From contig DAOTXR010000038.1 in NCBI GenBank assembly GCA_034435375.1, forward strand, positions 1 to 12,210: 12,210 nt of DNA, written 5' to 3'. The position numbers and the translations under genes are program-made. The notes beneath the pieces were generated by a model. The model had not been told where the DNA came from. It made no database searches and saw only the letters and a list, made by a program, of their open reading frames with translations. Source of the DNA: DAOTXR01 sp034435375 (GTDB taxonomy: Bacteria; Chloroflexota; Anaerolineae; Aggregatilineales; UBA3940). Positions 6,885 to 12,210 of the stretch are shown here, one piece after another. Numbering within the stretch: the first letter of the stretch is position 1; the number at the start of each line of letters is the position of its first letter.

Positions 6885-7184
6885 TCATGGCCCGCATTGT
6901 CCCCGCAGGTGCTCCAGCACAGGGCACGACGATCCGCCAGGGAACACACACAGTGCGCCTTCCTCATACACTTGCAGGGTGTAGCCCTGCTGGACGCAGG
7001 TCGTCCAGCCCTGACCACACTCGCCCCGGTAGAAGGCCCACTCCTCGCACTCGCTCCCGTTGGGGAAAATGCACACTCCACTCTCACCGTTGGGATCGGC
7101 GCGTGTTCCAAGCAGCCTGCGCCTGCCACCGGCGGAAAAAGAGAGTGCGGGGTAACCGCATGGGCGGCCACCCCGCCAGGGCAA
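6885..7184 (-). CDS. DUF333-domain remnant, N-terminally eroded
   Basis: The frame encodes about 99 residues. Its C-terminal two thirds match the DUF333 (putative hemolysin-like) pattern twice. Residues 31-56 hold the second half of a domain (GVCIFPNGSECEEWAFYRGEC), and 57-97 hold a whole one with TCVQQG, ALCVFPGGSSCPVLEHLRGQC. DUF333 proteins are normally small secreted or lipoprotein cysteine-rich proteins of unknown function, and the paired cysteines fit an extracellular site. Here the first 30 residues are arginine-rich with no signal peptide or lipobox, the only start is a TTG without a ribosome binding site, and the first domain lacks its leading CxxQGG part. This suggests a truncated or decaying gene, though the downstream codons are still intact. 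The domain call is fairly firm, expression as a protein is doubtful. Confidence 0.5.
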   Translation of the reverse strand: MPWRGGRPCGYPALSFSAGGRRRLLGTRADPNGESGVCIFPNGSECEEWAFYRGECGQGWTTCVQQGYTLQVYEEGALCVFPGGSSCPVLEHLRGQCGP

Positions 7185-7319
7185 AAGGCGTCTGGTGAGA
7201 CGAATGCGTGGGTACTGCCCTATACAACGAGGGAGACGCCAATTCGTTACAACAGAAGCACGCCAAGCCCCGCCCCTTCCTGATCTGAGGTCCGGCTGCC
7301 GACGAGGGGAGCCTATGCC

Positions 7320-8921
7320 TCAGCGGCCTCGCAGCACCCGCAGAACGATCATCACCGCAAACACCAGCGCAATGCAGCCCAGCGTCACGATCAGGTACAG
7401 GGGCGTGTTCTGGGTGGGCGAGATGCCCGCCACGCTGGTGATCAGGCTGCCCAGCTCGCCCCCGGCCAGAACAGCCGCCAGCCAGTTCAGAAACTCCGCG
7501 GCGCTGGCTTCCCGATAGTCCTGATACTCAGACGAGTAGGTCAACAACAGGTCCTGTTTGCGCTCCAGACGTTCCCCCAGCTTGTCGAGCTTGTGGTAGG
7601 CGCGCGCGCGCTCCAGGAACTCGATGCGGGTGGCATAGGGCGTGATGTCCTCCTGGTATTGGATCAGGTCGGCCAGCGCCCCGTGCAGGGTGGCGATCAT
7701 CTCGCGGCGGCGCAACGGCGAGGTGGCTGCCAGCGCATCCAGCCGGTGGAGATACGAACGCAGGATGGCGTCTTGCAAATACACCCACTCCAGCAGCACA
7801 CCGTAGTGCATGTACACGTAGGTGATGGCCAGTTCGTCGGACCGGAGACCCAGGCGGCGGCGCACGTTATGGGCGATGTCGGGAAGCTGGTCGTTGAACA
7901 GGATCAGCTCACTGTTGCCGAGCAGGTAAACCGCCGACTCATTGTCGCTGCTCAGATCATCTCCCAGCTCACGCTCGACGATCCAGCGGGCGCGTTCGCG
8001 GTAGTAGTTGTCCAGCGCCCCGATGCCGCGCAGCGCGGCGGCGTACTGCTGCACAAACGACGCGATCTCGCGGCCCGCCGGCGGGTTGGTGCCGACGATC
8101 ACGACGGTGGTCGAGCCGGTCGGACGGGCCGGGCGCACAGCGGCGGTGAGGGGTCGCGGGCGGCGGCGCGGCTTGCGGTCGAGGGTCGAGACGTGGGCGG
8201 CCACCACCTGCGAGAGATCGCGCAGCCCTCCGATCGCCAGGTGCTGGCTCGGCCCCAGCCCAATGACGCTGTAGAAGTACCAGTCGGGAGCATCGACAGG
8301 AATCATCTGCCGCCACGTTTCGTCCAGGCTGAGCAACTGGGTCTGGATGCCCAGACGGACCAGTTCGATAGCCTCGTCCGGCGTGAAGCCGCGCGGCAGG
8401 GCCGCGCTGGCCGCGCTGGGCGCAGCGCTGCCGACGATCTCGCCGTAGGGGGCGCGGATGGCGGCGTAGTGGGACACCATGCCTACCCCGGCCCGATGCA
8501 GCAACAGGATAGGCGTCACCTCGATCCAGTCGCGCCCGGCGTCGGCCTCGACAGCGGCTGTCTTGATCTGCTCCGGCGTGAGCTGGTCGGGGCGGCAACG
8601 CCAGCGAGCCAACGTAGGCCGCAGGTTGGCGATCTGGAGCGGCTGGAGCTGGACCCGCAGCAGGTCAGCGTGGCCGTTGACGGCCACGCTGCGCGAGACG
8701 CGGTTAATGATGCGCAGCAAGTCAGGCTGGTCGCGCTCATCGATCTGGCTGTCAGACACGGTACAGGGCAGCGCCCGCAACGCATCGCGGCTGCGGCCCA
8801 AGAAGTCATGCGGAGGGTGCTCGACGATGAAGGTGTCGCGCCACACGACGCGCATCTGGAGGATGCCCAGCTCAGGCAGCGCAGCCGTCTCCGTGGGCAG
8901 ATCGGCCTGTGGTGTGCTCAT
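7320..8921 (-). CDS. Unrecognised 533-residue C-terminally membrane-anchored protein
   Basis: I do not recognise this family. The N-terminal 250 residues look soluble and mixed alpha/beta, with the segment DWIEVTPILLLHRAGVGMVS at 131-150 and DWYFYSVIGLG at 213-223. An arginine/proline-rich linker (249-268) leads to a second soluble region with TTVVIVGTNP (271-280). It continues into a long helical stretch with repeated heptad-like leucines and charged residues (about 365-470, for example LERARAYHKLDKLGERLERK). A hydrophobic segment at 476-500 and a strong membrane helix at 507-530 end in RGR. The layout of coiled helices followed by a terminal membrane pair recalls CorA-like or RMD1-type proteins, but I see no diagnostic motif. 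The ATG at 8921 follows GGGAGGC (8927-8933), and an extended -10 promoter lies just upstream. It is transcribed divergently from the flavodoxin-like gene. Confidence 0.8.
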   Translation of the reverse strand: MSTPQADLPTETAALPELGILQMRVVWRDTFIVEHPPHDFLGRSRDALRALPCTVSDSQIDERDQPDLLRIINRVSRSVAVNGHADLLRVQLQPLQIANLRPTLARWRCRPDQLTPEQIKTAAVEADAGRDWIEVTPILLLHRAGVGMVSHYAAIRAPYGEIVGSAAPSAASAALPRGFTPDEAIELVRLGIQTQLLSLDETWRQMIPVDAPDWYFYSVIGLGPSQHLAIGGLRDLSQVVAAHVSTLDRKPRRRPRPLTAAVRPARPTGSTTVVIVGTNPPAGREIASFVQQYAAALRGIGALDNYYRERARWIVERELGDDLSSDNESAVYLLGNSELILFNDQLPDIAHNVRRRLGLRSDELAITYVYMHYGVLLEWVYLQDAILRSYLHRLDALAATSPLRRREMIATLHGALADLIQYQEDITPYATRIEFLERARAYHKLDKLGERLERKQDLLLTYSSEYQDYREASAAEFLNWLAAVLAGGELGSLITSVAGISPTQNTPLYLIVTLGCIALVFAVMIVLRVLRGR

Positions 8922-8948
8922 AGAAAGCCTCCCGTTGCAATGGCAGGC

Positions 8949-8978
8949 AGTTTAGCACGATTCGGGAGAAAGGATCAA
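8949..8978 (-). promoter_or_regulatory. Promoter for the 533-residue protein gene
   Basis: Read on the - strand, TTGATC (8978-8973) is followed after 18 bases by TAAACT (8954-8949), which is preceded by TGC, the extended -10 form. It lies about 28 bases before the start codon. This is an eye-match to the sigma-70 consensus, four of six in each box. Confidence 0.4.
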
Positions 8979-9114
8979 AACGCCCAGCGGGCGGCGGCTC
9001 GGAAGGGGATGAGGCCAGCCAGCCTCCCTCTGACCGGGTCCTGCGCCTCCCGTCAGGCGTCAGCCAGGAGAGAACCAGCCGCCTGATCCCCCCAGTTGAC
9101 ATGCGCTCAACGTA

Positions 9115-9143
9115 TTGACGGAAAGGGTCGAGCGGCATAGCAT
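9115..9143 (+). promoter_or_regulatory. Promoter for the flavodoxin-like gene
   Basis: TTGACG at 9115-9120 and TAGCAT at 9138-9143 are separated by 17 bases, five and four of six matches to the sigma-70 consensus. The leader to the ATG at 9192 would be about 40 bases. A TTGACA at 9096-9101 has no suitable -10 partner. Confidence 0.45.
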
Positions 9144-9191
9144 AGTAATGAGAAGCTGAAGAATCCCTCTCATATCCTCTAAGGACCGTTG

Positions 9192-9764
9192 ATGAGCCGC
9201 AAATTCGTTCTCATCCTGAAGGGCAGCCCCAGAGCCATGAGCAACAGCAGTCTGCTGGCCGATCAGATCGCAGCGGGAGCCAGCGCCGCCGGCGCTGAGG
9301 TCGAGAGCTTTGCGCTCCACCAGATGAACATCCAGCCGTGCGACGGCTGCGACACCTGCAAGGAGACCGACGGCGTGTGTGTGATCGGGGACGACATGCA
9401 GACGCTATATCCTGCGCTGCGTCGGGCCGACACGATTGTGGTGGCCTGCCCAGTATACTGGTTCACCTTCAACGCGCAGACCAAACTGTGCATCGACCGC
9501 TGGTACGCGCTGGAAACTCCCCAGGGAAGCGCCCTGGCCGGGAAACAGTTCGTGCTGGCGCTGGTCTACGGCGACTCCGACCCCTATCTGTCCGGCGGGA
9601 TCAACGCCATCCACACGTTTCAGGACATGTGCCGCTACCTGCGGGCGGACCTGGCCGGGATCATCCACGGGAGCGCCAGCGCCGCCGGAGAGATCGCGCA
9701 GCAGAAAGACCTGATGGATCGGGCCTATCGGCTGGGAGAACAGGTGGGGAGAGGGGGAGTCTGA
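9192..9764 (+). CDS. Flavodoxin-fold NAD(P)H/FMN reductase family protein
   Basis: This 190-residue protein has the flavodoxin-like fold of NADPH-dependent FMN reductases and iron-sulfur flavoproteins. The first strand (FVLILKGSPR) leads into the FMN-phosphate loop GSPRAMSNSS (11-20). The segment CPVYWFTFNAQTK (86-98) is the flavin-contacting loop of the family. Four cysteines at 50, 53, 56 and 63 form Cx2Cx2Cx6C followed by IGDDM, a motif that in characterised iron-sulfur flavoproteins ligates a 4Fe-4S cluster; in many relatives the cluster is absent. It is probably a cytoplasmic redox enzyme with unknown physiological substrate. The ATG at 9192 has AAGGAC at 9181-9186 in place, better than the TTG one codon earlier. 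The alpha/beta hydrolase gene follows on the same strand, but a hairpin in the 95-base gap argues against simple co-transcription. Confidence 0.87.
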   Translation: MSRKFVLILKGSPRAMSNSSLLADQIAAGASAAGAEVESFALHQMNIQPCDGCDTCKETDGVCVIGDDMQTLYPALRRADTIVVACPVYWFTFNAQTKLCIDRWYALETPQGSALAGKQFVLALVYGDSDPYLSGGINAIHTFQDMCRYLRADLAGIIHGSASAAGEIAQQKDLMDRAYRLGEQVGRGGV

Positions 9765-9781
9765 GGCAGGGTGAGCCATTG

Positions 9782-9804
9782 AAGGCGGGAACGCAGCCCG
9801 CCTT
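9782..9804 (+). terminator. Hairpin after the flavodoxin-like gene
   Basis: AAGGCGGG (9782-9789) and CCCGCCTT (9797-9804) form a perfect 8-bp stem with a 7-base loop, 17 bases after the stop. No T run follows, so it may attenuate rather than end transcription into the hydrolase gene. Confidence 0.45.
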
Positions 9805-9859
9805 GATGCTCCAGCGATGTGCCCCTCGATCACTGGGGTGATGATCGGAGAGTGGGATC

Positions 9860-10738
9860 GTGACAGCCACGGAACTGATGAGCAAAATTGAGGAGCGGCG
9901 CATCGAGGCCGCTGGATTCGACGTTCGGTACTTTGTGGCTGGGCAGGACGGCCCGCCCGTGGTGCTGCTGCACGGTGGAGGCATCGACTCGGCGCTGCTG
10001 TCGTGGCGCGAGGCCATCGCGCCGCTGGCGGCCTCGTATCGCGTGTGGGTGCCAGATTGGCCAGGGTACGGAGGCAGCCCGTTGCCCGCCGATGGCCAGG
10101 TGACGCAATCGGTGTTGTTGCGCTGCCTGATGGCCCTGCTAGACGCCTGGGAGCTGGATCGGGCGGCGCTGGTGGGACTCTCAATGGGCGGCGGAGCGGC
10201 GCTCGGCGCTGCCCTGGAGCACCCGGAGCGCGTGTCGAGGCTGGCGCTGGTGGGCAGCTACGGCCTGCAAGACAAAATGCCGCTCCACGCGCTCAGCGTG
10301 CTGATCGTGCGTATGGGTTTTCTCAACCAGACATCGTGGACCTGGGTGCGCAGCAGCCGGTCGGCGGTCCGCTGGGCGCTGAGCAGCATCATGAAAAATC
10401 CCGCCGCGCTGACCGATGCGCTGGTGGACGAGATGGCCGATCTGATCCGATCAACGAGCACAGAGCGGGCGTGGACCTCCTTCCAGGCTGATGAGGCGCA
10501 GTGGCAGGGCACGAGGACGTGCTACATGGCTCGGCTGGGAGAGGTGCGCTGCCCGACGCTGATCGTGCATGGCAGCCAGGACTCGTTGGTGCCGCTGAGG
10601 TACGCACAGCAGGCCGCCGAACGCATCCCCGGCGCACAACTGCACGTGATCGAGGGGTGCGGCCACTGGGTGCCGCGCGACTGGCCGGAGGAGTTCAACC
10701 GCACGCTGATCGAGTTCTTACGAGAAACGGACTCGTAG
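9860..10738 (+). CDS. Alpha/beta hydrolase
   Basis: This is a complete 292-residue alpha/beta hydrolase. The oxyanion loop HGGG is at 38-41 and the conserved DWPGYGGS at 66-73. The nucleophile elbow is GLSMGG with Ser108, the acid is probably Asp241 (HGSQD), and the catalytic histidine is His269 (GCGHW). The helical cap lies around 135-215. The family contains esterases, C-C bond hydrolases, haloperoxidase-like enzymes and others, and nothing in the sequence or neighbourhood fixes the substrate. The N-terminus lacks a signal peptide. The GTG at 9860 is preferred because GGAGAG sits at 9846-9851, 8 bases upstream; an ATG at 9878 would shorten it by six residues. The upstream flavodoxin-like gene is on the same strand and might share a pathway, but this is not demonstrated. 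Confidence 0.9.
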   Translation: MTATELMSKIEERRIEAAGFDVRYFVAGQDGPPVVLLHGGGIDSALLSWREAIAPLAASYRVWVPDWPGYGGSPLPADGQVTQSVLLRCLMALLDAWELDRAALVGLSMGGGAALGAALEHPERVSRLALVGSYGLQDKMPLHALSVLIVRMGFLNQTSWTWVRSSRSAVRWALSSIMKNPAALTDALVDEMADLIRSTSTERAWTSFQADEAQWQGTRTCYMARLGEVRCPTLIVHGSQDSLVPLRYAQQAAERIPGAQLHVIEGCGHWVPRDWPEEFNRTLIEFLRETDS

Positions 10739-10838
10739 CAAACAGCCTGCTCCGCCCTTTGTTCGGAAGTATGCACCCTAGCGGACAGTCGCCAGGGTTA
10801 AGCACAACATGGCGCTGGTCCTCCGCTGCGCCGCAGGG

Positions 10839-10873
10839 GCCTGCCGTCTCCCGGTTCAGGGAAGACGGCAGGC
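10839..10873. terminator. Strong hairpin between convergent genes
   Basis: GCCTGCCGTCT (10839-10849) is fully complementary to AGACGGCAGGC (10863-10873). Three more C-G pairs inside, with one bulged A, leave a 6-base loop. It lies 27 bases beyond the stop of the - strand SRPBCC gene and 100 beyond that of the + strand hydrolase, so it can serve both. No long T run is present on either side. Confidence 0.6.
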
Positions 10874-10899
10874 AGTGGGATTCAAAGGCCATCCCGGAA

Positions 10900-11334
10900 T
10901 CAGCCGCTCTCGCAGATCGCCTTCAGATTGGCCAAGCTCTGCTCACCGCTAGCGATCAGCTGGTCCACAACCAGCTTGTCGGCCATCTGGCCTAGCACAC
11001 CGCCCGGCAGGGTGTAATCGAAGGCAACGTAGACGTGGGTGTTGCCCCCTTCGTCAGCATAGGTCCAGGACGAGGTGCCAGTCACCATGCCATCCATGCG
11101 GAACGAGAACTCGTAGGGCGGCTGGTAGGTCAAGACAGTGGCGGTTACTTCCAGCGTGATGCCGGCGATGTGGTAGGTGATACGCGCCTGGCCGCCAGCC
11201 TGCGGCCATACTCCGTCGGCCTGAACATCCACGATGCCGACATACCACTCCGGCATGGTCTGGGGGGAACCGGCATAGGTGTAGATCACGTCCATGGGGG
11301 CAGCGATGACGATGTCACGTTCGACGTAGGCCAC
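10900..11334 (-). CDS. SRPBCC (START-like) ligand-binding protein
   Basis: This 144-residue protein fits the SRPBCC superfamily, a helix-grip fold with a deep hydrophobic pocket, as in polyketide cyclase/dehydrase-like proteins. Typical features are the opening strand VERDIVIAAPMDVIYTYAGSP (4-24), the PEWYVGI turn (28-34) and the central strands ITLEVTATVLTY and YEFSFRM. A late strand HVYVAFDYTLPGG is followed by the long closing helix (about 115-142). Members bind lipids or other small hydrophobic molecules; the ligand here is unknown. The frame is open further upstream to 11367, but AGGAGG at 11344-11349 sits 9 bases before the GTG at 11334 and would lie inside the longer version, so the shorter start is preferred. 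No signal peptide is seen. A strong hairpin follows the stop codon. Confidence 0.85.
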   Translation of the reverse strand: MAYVERDIVIAAPMDVIYTYAGSPQTMPEWYVGIVDVQADGVWPQAGGQARITYHIAGITLEVTATVLTYQPPYEFSFRMDGMVTGTSSWTYADEGGNTHVYVAFDYTLPGGVLGQMADKLVVDQLIASGEQSLANLKAICESG

Positions 11335-11343
11335 GGTCTTTGT

Positions 11344-11349
11344 CCTCCT
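11344..11349 (-). promoter_or_regulatory. Ribosome binding site deciding the SRPBCC start
   Basis: On the - strand AGGAGG lies 9 bases before GTG 11334. The longer in-frame GTG at 11367 would place this site within the coding region. Confidence 0.6.
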
Positions 11350-11391
11350 GAGAGCTAAGGGGTCCACTCACAAACATGTATCGCTCGATGA

Positions 11392-11460
11392 GCCTCACCC
11401 CTCTTCCCCCTCTCCACAAGTGGAGAAGGGGAGTCGAGCGCAGCAAGAGGGGGGTGAGGC
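11392..11460 (+). repeat. Dispersed palindromic repeat, copy C (complete, 69 bases)
   Basis: The element begins GCCTCACCCCTCTT and ends AAGAGGGGGGTGAGGC, which are inverted repeats of each other except for a two-base length difference. Inside is the CTCCAC-AA-GTGGAG hairpin, then a tail CGAGCGCAGCAAGAG resembling the tail of copy A. It lies between the stop of the DUF3592-like gene and the start of the SRPBCC gene. No clear target-site duplication flanks it. It may help terminate transcription from the right. Confidence 0.75.
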
Positions 11461-11541
11461 TGGAGAGAAGGCCATATCAATGACCTATGAACTGAACGAG
11501 AGAACTGCTTGGATGAGATTCCTGTCGAGCAAATAGCGTCC

Positions 11542-11958
11542 TCAGTCCCAGACCCAGTACTCGACCCCAGCCAGGTTGGGGTAGATACGCTGTGGATCGT
11601 CTGGGTCGATCTTGACCGAGATCGACTGCCCCGGCTGGAGCTGAGGCAGGTTGTCCAGCCTGGCCAGCCAGGCGGTCGTTGCCGGGTAGGGTTCGCCATC
11701 CGGCGGCTGGACCTGCAAGCGCAGGTCGAGACGGGCGGTAGGCTGCCCCCGCTCAGCGATGTCGGAGCGGCGCAGGGTGACAATGGTAGCTGAAGCCCAC
11801 ACCGCTCGCCGCGCCCGCTCCTCGAAGTCCTGCCTGCGGTGTTGTATCCTGTGCGCTTCGCGGGCGCTCTGGCGACGGTAGCGAAAGAAGGCCATTGCCA
11901 GGCCGATCAGAGCCAGGACGACGCAGGCGATGACGAAGAGGGGAACCAGGGTCTCCAT
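11542..11958 (-). CDS. Small membrane-anchored DUF3592-like protein
   Basis: This 138-residue protein has one N-terminal membrane helix (about 5-25, LVPLFVIACVVLALIGLAMAFF). A basic, arginine-rich stretch (26-50) then suggests an N-out, C-in topology by the positive-inside rule. The C-terminal part (54-138) is a small beta-rich domain: an ATIVTLRR strand, the segment ARLDLRLQVQPPDGEPYPA, then LQPGQSISVKIDPDDPQRIYP. That last 'pG..v.VkiDP.dP..i' ending is typical of DUF3592-like domains, whose function is unknown. The ATG at 11958 is well supported by AAGGAG at 11966-11971. It is upstream of the SRPBCC gene on the same strand, but the 207-base gap with a repeat makes co-transcription unlikely. 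Confidence 0.8.
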   Translation of the reverse strand: METLVPLFVIACVVLALIGLAMAFFRYRRQSAREAHRIQHRRQDFEERARRAVWASATIVTLRRSDIAERGQPTARLDLRLQVQPPDGEPYPATTAWLARLDNLPQLQPGQSISVKIDPDDPQRIYPNLAGVEYWVWD

Positions 11959-12129
11959 ACAGATGCTCCTTAATAAGCCCGCATGGCGCAGCTAGCGCCG
12001 GCTGATCAGTGTCTGGAGGAGCGTGACACGCCTCGCGCGGGACGCATCCTCCCTATTGTACACCAGAACGCCGCGTTCTAGCCCATCTCCCCTTGTCAGG
12101 GGTGCATTTCCTTGTCGGGGGCAGCTTTG

Positions 12130-12172
12130 GCCTCACCCCCCTCCCCCTCTCCACTCGTGGAGATGGGGCGAC
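12130..12172 (+). repeat. Dispersed palindromic repeat, copy D (truncated)
   Basis: GCCTCACCCCCCTCCCCC is followed by the CTCCAC-TC-GTGGAG hairpin and GGGGCGAC. Up to there it parallels copy C in the same orientation. The right-hand tail and the GGGGTGAGGC terminus are missing; unrelated A-rich sequence follows. Confidence 0.65.
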
Positions 12173-12210
12173 AGTAGAAAAAGGGAGGTTCATCTGGGAT
12201 ACTTTCTGTC

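Noticed and set aside
7593..9086. Long + strand open frame (497 codons) opposite the 533-residue gene
   Set aside because: It is rich in Val/Gln/Asp/Arg with no hydrophobic or domain pattern, and no ribosome binding site. The - strand frame has a good start, promoter and membrane helices.
9405..10184. - strand open frame spanning the flavodoxin-hydrolase junction
   Set aside because: It is Pro/Arg-rich, crosses two well-supported genes and has no domain features.
12055..12060. TACAAT on the - strand as a -10 box for the DUF3592-like gene
   Set aside because: No -35-like hexamer lies 16-18 bases upstream and no extended -10 is in register; too weak to list.
1..12172. CRISPR array from the repeated CCTCACCCC units
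   Set aside because: The copies are kilobases apart, vary in length and lack regular spacers, and no cas gene is present.

Overview
The window is GC-rich bacterial chromosome. It is most likely from a member of the Chloroflexota (Roseiflexaceae/Chloroflexus-like or a related lineage). That assignment is an inference from the gene repertoire (HEAT-repeat proteins, CoxE-type VWA protein, LiaF-like membrane protein, DUF333 remnant, small sensor-like proteins), the strong AGGAGG-type ribosome binding sites, and a dispersed palindromic repeat of the CCTCACCCC...GGGGTGAGG kind that is familiar from such genomes. No rRNA, tRNA, CRISPR array, transposase or phage gene is visible.

Left part (1-5411, all + strand): a repeat copy at the left edge; a full-length ARMT1-like (DUF89) damage-control phosphatase; tandem hairpins; a HEAT-repeat scaffold protein; a CoxE-like von Willebrand A protein with an intact MIDAS motif; and a six-helix membrane protein built from three LiaF-like helix pairs. 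These genes are each separated by about 200-290 bases and each has its own ribosome binding site, so they look like separate units rather than one operon.

Middle part (5412-8921, - strand): a short derivative of the dispersed repeat forms a strong hairpin between the convergent gene sets. Two small genes follow, a STAS/SpoIIAA-like protein and a protein with weak V4R/heme-NO-binding resemblance, spaced 53 bases apart as a probable two-gene operon. Next comes a degraded-looking stretch holding a DUF333 (cysteine-rich) remnant, then a 533-residue C-terminally membrane-anchored protein I do not recognise. A divergent promoter region lies at 8922-9191.

Right part (9192-12210): a flavodoxin-fold NAD(P)H/FMN reductase-like protein with a compact cysteine motif and an alpha/beta hydrolase (both +), a strong hairpin, then an SRPBCC (START-like) protein and a small membrane-anchored DUF3592-like protein (both -). 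A complete copy of the dispersed repeat lies between those last two genes and a truncated copy near the right edge.

I see no coherent new defence, secretion or biosynthetic system. The points most worth a second look are the repeat family with one internally deleted member acting as a probable terminator, the sensor-like two-gene operon, the threefold membrane repeat, the DUF333 remnant, and the unrecognised 533-residue protein.
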